Assembly (NCBI RefSeq): GCF_013393905.1
Contig: NZ_CP040272.1
Location: 7,015,501-7,079,500 of the forward strand
DNA from: Nostoc sp. C052
GTDB taxonomy: Bacteria > Cyanobacteriota > Cyanobacteriia > Cyanobacteriales > Nostocaceae
Length of the DNA: 64,000 nucleotides
Direction: 5' to 3'
Shown: positions 25,754 to 34,184 of the stretch, piece after piece
Position numbering within the stretch: position 1 is the stretch's first letter
Layout of the letters: the number at the start of each line of letters is the position of its first letter
Translations under genes and position numbers: made by a program
Notes under the pieces: generated by a model
Seen by the model: only the letters and a program-made list of their open reading frames with translations
Told to the model about the DNA's origin: nothing
Databases searched by the model: none

Positions 25754-25814
25754 AAAAATCCAATTAACTCCTGTGGGGTGGGCATCTTGCCCGCCCCACA
25801 ATATTGGAGTTCCC
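25737..25814. repeat. Short copy of the dispersed foldback element
   Basis: GGGACTTCCAAATAAAAAA and CTCCTGTGGGGTGGGCATC, then CCGCCCCACAATATTGGAG and TTCCC. The centre is shorter than in the copy at 24945-25050. It provides the last codons and stop of the frameshifted gene. Confidence 0.75.
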
Positions 25815-25870
25815 TTACCAACAGCCTAACTAATTCGTAATTCGCACTAAGAATTCAATTACGAATTATT

Positions 25871-26671
25871 TTAAGAGGTTTCCTCAAGTGGAAAAATATC
25901 TCCCTGCAAGTAGGATTCAAAGTTTTTCTTAAAGTATTGAATGCTTGTCACATTTGGCTCATCACTTTCTGTCGGCGTGAATTCATAAATTGGTACTTTC
26001 TCCCTCACCAGTTTGACCAAACTAGGATGAAGCTGCTCAAAAGAATCTACTCTAAATATTGTGGTTTCAAATCTTAATTTCGCTGGATGAGCATATCCTA
26101 ACTTCATCCAGGGCAACCAAGGACAGTCTCTCGCCCACTTAGCAGGAGGGACATCAGTTGCATCGGGTCGGCAAGTATTTGAGATAAAGTATTCAACTCC
26201 CTTAAACTTTTCTCCAGGGCAATAGTCTGAATATTTGCTATCTCCTGCTAAAGGATGCGGGTATTCTAAAGGAATTTCCATAACAGAGGTAATATATCCG
26301 CTGCCTTTGGGTATGACAAATTTCTTTGGTTTGACTGAGCCTTGGACAATGCGGTTAGCAATGTGTACTACTGGTACTGGTTGACTTGCTGTTGGTGACT
26401 TCCAAAAGTGCAAAATCTCTTGAGTATCTGGGTCACAAAATAAACCCAACTCTCTATTAATGCGATATCCGACTTCGCCGTACTCAGGATCGTGTTTGAG
26501 AAATACTTTGGTAGCATTCATCCCAATAATAGAGAACAATTTTTCTTTTGATTTTTCTGGTGTTTCTTGCCACCAAATTTCCCCAGACCAGTTGTAATAA
26601 AGCTGTAAACCATGATTTTTTCTATAAAAATCGAGGTTATTAAATTCATAGTCATCTAAATAATCACTCAT
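25871..26671 (-). CDS. DUF1838-family protein
   Basis: A protein of about 266 residues that I assign to DUF1838 with moderate confidence. It begins MSDYLDDYEFNNLDFYRKNH, then LQLYYNWSGEIWWQETPEKS, GYRINRELGLFCDPDTQEIL and HIANRIVQGSV, which are conserved-looking Trp/Tyr-rich blocks. There is no signal peptide or membrane helix. Function is unknown for the family. I moved the start 17 codons in from the longest frame, because the upstream part (MKHQKCLHSYLRII) is atypical. It sits between the phycoerythrin genes but convergent to none of them, so a link with pigment is not shown. Confidence 0.7.
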   Translation of the reverse strand: MSDYLDDYEFNNLDFYRKNHGLQLYYNWSGEIWWQETPEKSKEKLFSIIGMNATKVFLKHDPEYGEVGYRINRELGLFCDPDTQEILHFWKSPTASQPVPVVHIANRIVQGSVKPKKFVIPKGSGYITSVMEIPLEYPHPLAGDSKYSDYCPGEKFKGVEYFISNTCRPDATDVPPAKWARDCPWLPWMKLGYAHPAKLRFETTIFRVDSFEQLHPSLVKLVREKVPIYEFTPTESDEPNVTSIQYFKKNFESYLQGDIFPLEETS

Positions 26672-26823
26672 ATTTGTTCCTATTATTCTCAAATAGCTAT
26701 GTAGACACTTTTGATGCTTCAATCAATACCCAAATAGATCCCAATCCCCAATCCCCAGTACCCAGTCCCTAGTACGATGGTAAAAGTGATCTCTAAAATT
26801 ATCCAAGAGCAATTTATAGATCA

Positions 26824-28092
26824 ATGGATAAACGTTTTTTTAAAATGTTTGGGCTAACAGAAGAAGAAGCGATCGCAATTATTGATACACCATTAGAACA
26901 ACTCGAAGATGCTTCTGATAAGTATATTGCTGTTTCCCATCTAATTAACTTTCCCACAGAGCAATCGATCGCGGCTTTGGTACGGGCAATTGAAACCAGT
27001 AACCCTGATGAGTTAGACCACCGCATTGTCCGACGCAAAGCTGTGGAAAGTTTGGGGCGATTGCAAGCAGAATCAGCTTTACCTGTCATTCGGCAGTGCC
27101 TTAAAGATGATGATATTTATACTGTTGAAAATACCGTGTGGGCGATCGGGGAAATCGGCACGAAAGATCCAGAAATTCTCGAAGAAGTCTCGCAACTGCT
27201 GGATAAACCAGGTCAAATCTATCGAGTGATTATTCACACTTTAGCGAACGCTGACTATCAGCCTTCCCTAGAACGTGTACGGAAATTTACCCAAATGGAG
27301 GATGAACCTACCCGTAGTGCGGCGATCGCTACAGTTTGTCGGTTCACGGGTGATTATTCCCAAATCACTGAGGTGATGGCGCTGCTGCAAAGTTCCAGCG
27401 TCAATACACGGCGCGGTTGTATTCAAGACTTGATTGATTCTCGCTATTACAAAGCCATCCCAGAAATCGCCCGTTGTCCTGTATCTCTGGTGTTTCGCTT
27501 GCGAGGTTTGCGGATGCTTTTGGATGCAGGCGTTCCTAGTGGTGAAATTAGCTTCACAGAAATTCAACCTTACTTAGAACAAGTACTCTACGATCATCCC
27601 AACGACCTTGATTTAGTGCATGAGTATGATGCTACCCCTGTCCTAGATTTTGTAATTAATGAACTCTATGAAACCGATTTTGGACGATGTTATTTAGCGA
27701 CAAAAACCTTACTAGATGTCTACCCGCAAGAAGCACCAGTAGCACTTCTAACAACTTATGGGGACAAAGCATATAACGACTATGGCGCTCATTATCATGT
27801 CATGAAACTTTTCGGCTGGCTAAAATATGCTCCCGCTTACGATTTATTAATAGAAAACCTGCACAACCGCGAACCCCAGTTTCAGAAATCTCGTGCTGCA
27901 TGTGCAATCGCTCTTGCTGAATTGGGTGATTCACGAGCAATTTCTGAACTCAAAATTTGCCTAAATACGCCGATTTGGGATTTGAAATACGCTTGTTTAT
28001 GGGCATTAGACCGCTTAGGAGACTCATCTGGTCGAGAAATTTGTGTTAGCGATCGCGATTGGTTAATTAGGGCGAAAGCGACGATTAATTAA
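26824..28092 (+). CDS. cpeY: Phycoerythrobilin:alpha-phycoerythrin lyase subunit
   Basis: A 422-residue HEAT/E-Z-repeat lyase; with CpeZ it ligates phycoerythrobilin to Cys-82 of alpha-phycoerythrin. It starts MDKRFFKMFGLTEEEAIAII and carries repeats such as IVRRKAVESLGRLQAESALP, YTVENTVWAIGEIGTKDPEI and AACAIALAELGDSRAISELK. A long non-repeat central part (RRGCIQDLIDSRYYKAIPEI, VFRLRGLRMLLDAGV) is shared with the CpcE-related lyases. Length and cluster match CpeY. It is a single gene here, about 3.4 kb from cpeZ, rather than the adjacent cpeYZ pair found in some strains. The start is the only credible ATG, 40 bases after a GATGGTAAAAGTG stretch. Confidence 0.9.
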   Translation: MDKRFFKMFGLTEEEAIAIIDTPLEQLEDASDKYIAVSHLINFPTEQSIAALVRAIETSNPDELDHRIVRRKAVESLGRLQAESALPVIRQCLKDDDIYTVENTVWAIGEIGTKDPEILEEVSQLLDKPGQIYRVIIHTLANADYQPSLERVRKFTQMEDEPTRSAAIATVCRFTGDYSQITEVMALLQSSSVNTRRGCIQDLIDSRYYKAIPEIARCPVSLVFRLRGLRMLLDAGVPSGEISFTEIQPYLEQVLYDHPNDLDLVHEYDATPVLDFVINELYETDFGRCYLATKTLLDVYPQEAPVALLTTYGDKAYNDYGAHYHVMKLFGWLKYAPAYDLLIENLHNREPQFQKSRAACAIALAELGDSRAISELKICLNTPIWDLKYACLWALDRLGDSSGREICVSDRDWLIRAKATIN

Positions 28093-28124
28093 TAGGTCAA
28101 TTTTATGCCCTGGCGACTGGAAGT

Positions 28125-28216
28125 CGCGGCTACACAAACTTTCGTCCGCCTCCGCGGACTAAGGAAAGATTGAGGGTTTGAAACCCACGGAGGTGGGTTT
28201 TGTCTGTGTAGACGCG
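28125..28216. repeat. Foldback repeat between the convergent cpeY and glgA
   Basis: CGCGGCTACACAAAC (28125-28139) and GTCTGTGTAGACGCG (28202-28216) are imperfect inverted copies around CCCACGGAGGTGGG and GTCCGCCTCCGCGGAC hairpins. Likely a bidirectional terminator built from a dispersed Nostoc repeat. Confidence 0.6.
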
Positions 28217-28232
28217 GTTTCTAACCACCCTT

Positions 28233-29675
28233 TTATTTACTACTGGTGCTAGTGACTGTCTCGTTTAACACTAACTCTGGTTCTGGAGTCTCCTCTTCTT
28301 CTGGCAAACCGTAAATTGACCTGTACAATTTCACGTACTGTTTGGCAGATTGATACCAACTAAAGTCTTGACTCATGCCGCGTTTTTGTAGTTCTCCCCA
28401 TTGCGGTTTAAAACGGAAGCCTTCCCAAGCCCGAATCATTGAGGTGAAAAGGTCTAGCGGTTCATAGCGATCGAAGCAATAACCAGTACCAGCAGCATTT
28501 TCCGGGTCGTGATGGGTTACGGTGTCAACTAATCCACCTGTGCGGCGGACAATGGGTACAGAACCGTAGCGCAAAGCCATCATTTGGCTAATACCGCATG
28601 GTTCAAAACGACTGGGCATTAAGAAGGCATCAGTGCCAGCGTAAATCCGGCGAGACAGGGCATCGTTATAAAGTAAGTAAGTTGCCATACGTCCGGGAAA
28701 ACGGGATGCCAATTGCCACATCTGGGTTTCATAGTAGCGATCGCCTGTCCCCAACAACACAAACTGTGCATCTGTGTAAGATAGGAAGCGATCGAGAATT
28801 TGCAATATCAAATCAATGCCTTTTTGTTCCACTAATCGGGTAACAATCCCAATTAAAAAGGCTTTGGAGTTGACTTCTAATCCGATTTCTTGTTGCAGAG
28901 CAATTTTGTTGGCTTTGCGTTTATCTAAAGTATCAGCAGTAAAGGTTTGGACAATGTATTTGTCATTTTCTGGATTATAAACTTCGGTATCAATACCGTT
29001 GATAATCCCAGATAGTTTTCCGCTAATAAAGGACAGCAAACCTTCTAATGTTTCACCGTAAGTAGGTGTCTTGATTTGCTCGGCATAAGTGGGCGAAACT
29101 GTATTTACCTTATTGGCAAATTGCACCGCCGCCGCCATTGTGTTGTGTCCTTGCATATACCAAGGACACCAAGTAATTTTCTCTAAATACCAACGCCACG
29201 GCCCTTGATAAGCCAAATTATGAATGGTAAATACTGTGGTGATATCAGGATCTTGGTGCATCCATACAGGAATCATACCCGTATGCCAATCGTGACAGTG
29301 GATAATTTCTGGTTTCCAGTAATTCCAGGCAAACTCGGCTGCACCATTAGCAAACAAGGTGAACCGCCAGTCTTCATCATCTCCAGAATAAATATGGCGG
29401 GGTAGGAAGGCGGGATGTCCGAATAAGTACAAGGGAACATCAGTACCAGGCAAAACGCTTTCATAAACAGCAAATTCCTGGAACATCGCATATCCCCGCC
29501 AGATGGGTTCGTTGGGAATTTCCATTTTGTCTGGCAGGAAACCATAGTAAGGCAAGAATATCCGCACATCATGCCCCATTTCTCTCAGGAATTTGGGCAA
29601 TGCCCCGACAACATCACCCATTCCTCCTACTTTGGCAATGGGTGCTGCCTCTGCTGCAACAAATAGAATCCGCAT
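28233..29675 (-). CDS. glgA: Glycogen synthase (ADP-glucose, GT5)
   Basis: Transfers glucose from ADP-glucose to the growing alpha-1,4-glucan. The 480 residues are a full-length GT-B enzyme. The N-terminal half starts MRILFVAAEAAPIAKVGGMG, with the KVGG ADP-glucose-binding motif, and continues IIHCHDWHTGMIPVWM and TVFTIHNLAYQG. The C-terminal half has GIVTRLVEQKGIDLIL, FLMPSRFEPCGISQMMALRYG and IVRRTGGLVDTV. All hallmark motifs are intact. The C-terminal 25 residues are acidic and variable. It is upstream-flanked by hemC on the same strand, 136 bases apart. Confidence 0.97.
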   Translation of the reverse strand: MRILFVAAEAAPIAKVGGMGDVVGALPKFLREMGHDVRIFLPYYGFLPDKMEIPNEPIWRGYAMFQEFAVYESVLPGTDVPLYLFGHPAFLPRHIYSGDDEDWRFTLFANGAAEFAWNYWKPEIIHCHDWHTGMIPVWMHQDPDITTVFTIHNLAYQGPWRWYLEKITWCPWYMQGHNTMAAAVQFANKVNTVSPTYAEQIKTPTYGETLEGLLSFISGKLSGIINGIDTEVYNPENDKYIVQTFTADTLDKRKANKIALQQEIGLEVNSKAFLIGIVTRLVEQKGIDLILQILDRFLSYTDAQFVLLGTGDRYYETQMWQLASRFPGRMATYLLYNDALSRRIYAGTDAFLMPSRFEPCGISQMMALRYGSVPIVRRTGGLVDTVTHHDPENAAGTGYCFDRYEPLDLFTSMIRAWEGFRFKPQWGELQKRGMSQDFSWYQSAKQYVKLYRSIYGLPEEEETPEPELVLNETVTSTSSK

Positions 29676-29811
29676 GGTAATTTTTGCTTCCCCGAGTCTA
29701 TATTGTCAAATTAACTTTCTGAATCCCGACCAACGTGATTTGTCGCGTCTGGCACATATTTTGTGCAACGGCGATCAATTCTTATCTAATCACATTGGCT
29801 TCACTAATTGC

Positions 29812-30783
29812 TTAGGAACCGCGCTGAATCACCGCAAAAATTTCTGATAAAATTTCTTGCGCTCCCTGTTGCCGCAAAAGTTCTGCTAGTTCTATACCTA
29901 GTGCTTCGGCATTGTTAGCTTGACCAGTGACGGTATCTTTTACCAGCTTTTGACCGTCTATACTGGCGACGATTCCTGTTAAGGTCAAATTCTCACCAGA
30001 TATTTCTGTATTTACACCTATAGGTACTTGACATCCGCCCTCTAAAGAGCGTAAAAAAGAGCGTTCAGCGAGACAGCGATCGCGTGTTTGGGGATGTTCG
30101 ATCGCTTTGAGTAGAGATAGCAATTCACTATCATCAGCACGGCATTCTATCCCTAAAGCACCTTGTCCAACGGCGTGGAGGGAAATTTCTTTGGGGAGGA
30201 TTTGATGTACGCGATCGCTCATTCCCAATCTTTCTAATCCTGCTGCTGCCAAAATCAGAGCATCATATTCGCCTGCATCCAGTTTTGCCAACCGTGTAAT
30301 TAAATTTCCTCGGACATCCTTAAATGTAAAGTGCGGGAAATGGTGGCGTAACTGTGCTAAACGTCTCAGAGAAGACGTACCAATCACAGCACCTTCTGGC
30401 AAGGTATCGATTTGTTTATCTTTGTGTTTTTCATGCACCACTAATGCATCTGCTGGGTTTTCCCGTTCAGTAATTGCTGCCAGTGTTAACCCTTCTGGTA
30501 AATTAGTCGGCAAATCCTTGAGGGAATGAACCGCAAAGTCAATCTCCTGATTGATCATTCCGAGTTCAAGTTCTTTAGTAAAAAGTCCTTTATCGCCAAT
30601 CTTTGCTAACGCTACATCCAAGATTTTATCGCCTTGGGTAGACATGGTGTGGACTTCAAAAGTGATATCAGGATAACTTTTCTGGAGTTGCTCTTGTACC
30701 CAGTAGGTCTGAACCAGAGCAAGTTGGCTTTTGCGTGAACCAATCCGAATAGTGCGTGGGGGACTAGAAACAACTGAGGTCAT
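29812..30783 (-). CDS. hemC: Hydroxymethylbilane synthase (porphobilinogen deaminase)
   Basis: Polymerises four porphobilinogens into hydroxymethylbilane in tetrapyrrole synthesis, feeding haem, chlorophyll and bilins. The protein is 323 residues from the chosen ATG (MTSVVSSPPRTIRIGSRKSQ). Visible motifs are IGSRKSQLALVQTYWV, FAVHSLKDLPTNLPEGL, GTSSLRRLAQLRHHFPH with FKDVRGNLITRLAKLD, and the dipyrromethane-cofactor Cys in SLEGGCQVPIGVNTEI. The longest frame begins 13 codons earlier, but that extension is atypical. hemD lies 13.5 kb away in this window, so the two are not an operon here. Confidence 0.96.
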   Translation of the reverse strand: MTSVVSSPPRTIRIGSRKSQLALVQTYWVQEQLQKSYPDITFEVHTMSTQGDKILDVALAKIGDKGLFTKELELGMINQEIDFAVHSLKDLPTNLPEGLTLAAITERENPADALVVHEKHKDKQIDTLPEGAVIGTSSLRRLAQLRHHFPHFTFKDVRGNLITRLAKLDAGEYDALILAAAGLERLGMSDRVHQILPKEISLHAVGQGALGIECRADDSELLSLLKAIEHPQTRDRCLAERSFLRSLEGGCQVPIGVNTEISGENLTLTGIVASIDGQKLVKDTVTGQANNAEALGIELAELLRQQGAQEILSEIFAVIQRGS

Positions 30784-30901
30784 AAAACAATATATCAAAC
30801 GAGGCGATAAATTCACTCTCATCTAGACTACCGTAGTCAGGGACTCATACAAGTTTTGGGTTTTGGATTTTGGATTTTGGATTACAATTCTTTACTAAAA
30901 G

Positions 30902-31294
30902 CTGGCTCGAGTTCAAGCGAATGAACAACCGCTACCTATAACAGCAGTAGCAAAACGCCTTGGGTATCCTAAGCGAGTTCTTTACAGACATTTCCCAGAG
31001 CTATGCCGAGCGATTTCAGCCGAGTATGTTAAATATATGAAAGAATCTTGTTGTATCAAACGAATCGAACAGTTTTGTGAGGAGCTAAAACAAGCTGTTA
31101 GGCAAGTTCACACTGAAAGTATTTATCCTAGTGAAGCAGCTATTTCAAGGCTATTGGCTAAACCAGTACAACACGGCGTAAATAAAATACCCATTTACAA
31201 TAGCCAGAAAGCTTACAAAATAAGCATTCTTTCTTTTTACTTTTGCCTTCTCGCGCTGGGATGTTTTCACAATAAAAAATTCGCGCTGCTTTAA
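30902..31294 (+). pseudogene. Remnant of a TniQ/TnsD-like transposition protein (C-terminal part)
   Basis: An open stretch without start codon encodes VAKRLGYPKRVLYRHFPELC, RAISAEYVKYMKES, then KRIEQFCEELKQAVRQVHTE and YPSEAAISRLLAKP. I associate this helix-turn-helix block (RLG-x5-LYRHFPELC-xAISA-xY, then YPSE) with the C-termini of cyanobacterial TniQ/TnsD-family proteins of Tn7/Tn5053-like transposons. The N-terminal zinc-finger domain is missing, an in-frame stop lies just upstream, and after residue KPVQHGVN the sequence loses family character. It lies 130 bases from the intron-split tRNA-Leu. The assignment rests on motif memory and deserves a search. Confidence 0.5.
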
Positions 31295-31423
31295 GGGCAG
31301 CGCGAACAGAAATTTGTTTGAGAACCATAACCTTGCCATCCTTTATTGGAATCGCAAGCTTACCTTTGCGGCAAAGTTATGGCTAAAGTCACAATGAAGC
31401 TTTTCGGTATTTTAGATTTTTAG

Positions 31424-31795
31424 TGGGGGTGGAGGGACTTGAACCCACACGACCTTTTACGGTCAACGGATTTTCATTCTCCCGCAGTTTTCACTGCTAC
31501 CTGATGACAATAGCTTGCTCAGATTTTGAGAATTGGACTCTCCCTTTACCCTCGACTTAACGTTAGGGTAGCTCCCGTCGGGTCTCTGCACCTTCCGAAC
31601 AGTTATGAGTTAGGAGTTAGGAGTTTTAAATTCACTCAGCACTCATGACTCAGGACTTTTTTCGGCTTGGCTCAGGATTGCCATGTCTGTCACCAGATTT
31701 AGGTTTCCCTGAGTTTGAGAGCTTCCACTTGAGGGATTTCTCCTTCAAGGCTCAATTATTTAAGTCCGTAGCGTCTACCATTCCGCCACACCCCC
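31424..31795 (-). tRNA. trnL: tRNA-Leu(UAA), interrupted by a group I intron
   Basis: On the minus strand exon 1 (31795-31762) reads GGGGGTGTGGCGGAATGGTA and ends GGACTT. Exon 2 (31474-31424) reads AAAATCCGTTGACC and ends CTCCACCCCCA. GGGGGTG pairs with CACCCCC in the acceptor stem; the T-arm GTGGGTTCAAGTCCC(T) region and the long variable arm of class II tRNAs are present. The intron lies in the anticodon between U and AA, as in all cyanobacterial and plastid trnL(UAA) genes. CCA is not encoded. The TniQ-like remnant lies just beyond the 3' end. Confidence 0.97.
31475..31761 (-). ncRNA. Group I intron of tRNA-Leu(UAA), about 287 nt
   Basis: Self-splicing type I-C intron, starting AAATAATTGAGCCTTGAAGG on the minus strand and ending GGGAGAATG before exon 2. 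Conserved core pieces are visible: CCTTGAAGGAGAAATCCCTC (P3/P4 side), GGTGCAGAGACCCGACGGGA (P7 region) and TCAAAATCTGAGCAAGC near the 3' end. A variable insert of AACTCCTAACTCAT and CCTGAGTCATGAGTGCTGAG type lies in the P6b position, the part known to expand by heptamer repeats in Nostoc. There is no homing endonuclease. Confidence 0.95.
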
Positions 31796-32479
31796 GCAGG
31801 TGTTTGGCAACTACTAGTATAACTAGTTATTTTGTAGAGGTAGCAAATACCCCCTCATCTATTCCACCATCAATTGTGTCTTTTGTCCAACTAGATTGAA
31901 AATATTTTTTCTAGATTGTGCGATCGCTTCCCAAATTTGGAAGTTTTTTGTTTTTTCGTCATCAATCTGGATGAGTTTTCGATCTTGTCTAACCAAAGCA
32001 TTTGTTTGCTAGTGCGTTTTCGATAATAGCATGATATTACCTTTTGTGATGATATCCGTTAAATTGCCTACTGTAAAAGTACTCCAACCCGCCAAAGCTA
32101 CGTTTTAAAATTTTTTTGCTTAAGGACTTCCAATCAATAAAAAGTTAAAGGGGAAAGGGATGAACAGGTCGCGCCACTTTCGGGCGTTAGCGGAGCGGGA
32201 CGCAGTAGGGTTTTTACCCTTCCCCTTTCCCCCTTCCCCTTTCCCTTTCCCCCTTCTTCATAAATTATCCATCTTATGGGATGGGTGTCCCCACCCGTCC
32301 CAATTTAGGGCGCTCATATTGCCCACCCCACAAGAAAAGTTGGGATGTTTTTTATTTTTAAGTCCCCAGTCTCTAATCCCCAGTCCCAACGCGACTTGTT
32401 AAAAGCATTATGACTATACTTCTCTCTTGTTTGTCTCTTCAGCCTATGATGGAAAACAGATGCTTAAGACTTGAAAGTT
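31796..32479. other. Intergenic region between tRNA-Leu and ndhL, with repeat insertions
   Basis: Bases 31796-32100 must contain the tRNA-Leu promoter; I see no gene. From 32104 to 32345 there is a split copy of the dispersed foldback element: ACTTCCAATCAATAAAAAGTT on the left and TTGCCCACCCCACAAGAAAA on the right, interrupted by an AAAGGGGAAAGGG / CCCTTTCCCTTTCCCCC stretch and a GGGCGTTAGCGGAGCGGGACG segment. Confidence 0.6.
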
Positions 32480-32692
32480 ATGATTGTCGCCCTGCTGTAT
32501 CTAATTTTGGCTGGAGCTTACCTTCTGGTAATCCCGATTGCTGTTTTGCTGTACCTGAAGCAGCGTTGGTATGTCGCTAGCTCCATCGAGCGTGTCTTAA
32601 TGTACTTTTTGGTGTTTTTCTTCTTTCCGGGTTTGTTGGTTCTATCGCCGTTTGTAAATTTCCGACCCCAACGGCGACAAGTTCAGGTTTAA
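32480..32692 (+). CDS. ndhL: NDH-1 complex subunit NdhL
   Basis: A 70-residue membrane subunit of the photosynthetic NAD(P)H dehydrogenase-like complex in the thylakoid, needed for cyclic electron flow and CO2 uptake. It has two membrane helices (MIVALLYLILAGAYLLVIPI and VLMYFLVFFFFPGLLVLSPF) joined by the basic loop YLKQRWYVASSIER, and ends FVNFRPQRRQVQV, all typical of NdhL. The ATG at 32480 is chosen over a TTG nine bases upstream. It begins the conserved order ndhL - DUF3007 - trpA. Confidence 0.93.
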   Translation: MIVALLYLILAGAYLLVIPIAVLLYLKQRWYVASSIERVLMYFLVFFFFPGLLVLSPFVNFRPQRRQVQV

Positions 32693-32716
32693 CGAGATTG
32701 GTAGGTCATAACTCTC

Positions 32717-33028
32717 ATGCGACGGATTGACGCTATTGGAATTGGCTTGGGTGTTTTTATTGCCGGCGGCTTGGCTTATGTAGGATTACAGCTAGTCGGT
32801 TTGGATAATCAGAAAGCTGGTATATGGAGCCAAGTCTTACTAGTCAGTGGGTTAGTTGGCTGGTTAGCCACCTATTTTTTCCGGGCGGTGGGACAAAAAA
32901 TGACCTACCATCAACAGCGGGAACAGTATGAGCAAGACTTTCTGCAAAAGCGGCTAGATGAGCTTACTCCCGAAGAACTAGCACGAATTCAAGCTGAAAT
33001 AGAACAAGAAGAGCAATCTCAGGTGTAA
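32717..33028 (+). CDS. DUF3007-family membrane protein
   Basis: A 103-residue protein. Two membrane helices (IDAIGIGLGVFIAGGLAYVG and IWSQVLLVSGLVGWLATYFF) are followed by an acidic helical C-terminus, EQDFLQKRLDELTPEELARI, consistent with DUF3007. The family is common in cyanobacteria and plastid-bearing organisms and usually follows ndhL, as here, with a 24-base gap. A thylakoid role is suspected but unproven. The ATG has GAGATTGGTAGG upstream. Confidence 0.85.
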   Translation: MRRIDAIGIGLGVFIAGGLAYVGLQLVGLDNQKAGIWSQVLLVSGLVGWLATYFFRAVGQKMTYHQQREQYEQDFLQKRLDELTPEELARIQAEIEQEEQSQV

Positions 33029-33075
33029 AGTTATCATTAGTCAGTTGTCGTTTGTCCTTTGTTAGTTACGAATTA

Positions 33076-33117
33076 CCAACGACCAATGACCAATGACCAA
33101 TGACTAATGATTCTTGA
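33076..33117. repeat. Heptamer-type tandem repeats before trpA
   Basis: ACCAACGACCAATGACCAAT and further GACCAATGACTAATGA units, akin to those at 15245-15286. The trpA ATG immediately follows a TGACTAATGACT unit. Confidence 0.75.
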
Positions 33118-33120
33118 CTA

Positions 33121-33948
33121 ATGACTGCGATTTCTGATTGCTTTGAAACCCTTGGGCACAATGGTGAGTGCGCTCTGATTCCGTTTATTACTGCTGGCGA
33201 CCCAGATTTAGAAACAACGGCAAAAGCGTTGCAGGTTCTAGATCAAAATGGAGCTGACATTATTGAACTAGGTATACCCTATTCCGATCCTCTGGCGGAT
33301 GGGCCGGTAATTCAAGCTGCTGCTACCCGTGCCTTGCAAAGGGGTACGAAATTGGAGCAAGTGTTGGAAATGTTGCATGAGGTTACTCCCAAACTGCGAT
33401 CGCCTATTGTCCTTTTTACCTATTACAACCCAATTTTGCACCGGGGAATTGATAAATTTCTTCAGCAAATTGCTGCGGCTGGGGTAGCAGGATTGGTAGT
33501 ACCAGATTTGCCCTTGGAAGAAGCAGCAGGCTTGCTTGAACCAGCTAAAGAGATGGGAATTGACGTAATCTTGTTGGTAGCTCCCACCAGTGATGCTAAA
33601 CGAATAGAAGCGATCGCTCATTCATCCCTTGGATTTATTTATTTAGTCAGCGTCACAGGGGTTACAGGGGTGCGATCGCAAATGGAAAACCGGGTGTCCG
33701 ATTTACTCAAACAAATTCGTAGTGTTACTGATAAACCCATCGGTGTCGGCTTTGGGATTTCCGAAACTGCACAAGCTCTTCAGGTAAGGGAATGGGGCGC
33801 AGATGCAGTCATTGTGGGTAGCGCTGTTGTAAAACGGCTAGCAGAAGGGACACCAGAACAGGGACTAAATGCGATCGCCCAATTTTGCCAAAGTCTCAAG
33901 GCAGCCATCAAAACCACCAACATCAGCACAAATACCCCTCTTGATTAG
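33121..33948 (+). CDS. trpA: Tryptophan synthase alpha chain
   Basis: Cleaves indole-3-glycerol phosphate to indole and glyceraldehyde 3-phosphate; indole passes to TrpB. The 275-residue TIM barrel is full length. It carries the catalytic Glu in ECALIPFITAGDPD and the catalytic Asp in ELGIPYSDPLADGPVIQAA, then GVAGLVVPDLPLEEA, FIYLVSVTGVTGVR and the phosphate loop PIGVGFGISE with DAVIVGSAVV. The start ATG is the only one before SDCFETLG and is embedded in a tandem-repeat unit. trpB is not in the window; the gene order ndhL-DUF3007-trpA is conserved in cyanobacteria. Confidence 0.97.
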   Translation: MTAISDCFETLGHNGECALIPFITAGDPDLETTAKALQVLDQNGADIIELGIPYSDPLADGPVIQAAATRALQRGTKLEQVLEMLHEVTPKLRSPIVLFTYYNPILHRGIDKFLQQIAAAGVAGLVVPDLPLEEAAGLLEPAKEMGIDVILLVAPTSDAKRIEAIAHSSLGFIYLVSVTGVTGVRSQMENRVSDLLKQIRSVTDKPIGVGFGISETAQALQVREWGADAVIVGSAVVKRLAEGTPEQGLNAIAQFCQSLKAAIKTTNISTNTPLD

Positions 33949-34184
33949 ACGGGAAAAGTAGATTAAAAAAGTATAACAGTGTAGTTTTTCTATCCTTGTT
34001 TAGTAGACAATTTGACCATTATGGTCTTGAATATTAACATCAGATATCATGGTGTAAAAAAACTAGCTGATACAGTAGCTTATAGTTTGAGTATTATGTG
34101 AAATCAAGTAGGCATAATTTATGAGTGTGAGAGTGAGTCAGTCAGAAATGAATATAGTTACGTCGCAATCAAGGAGCAAAGGCG

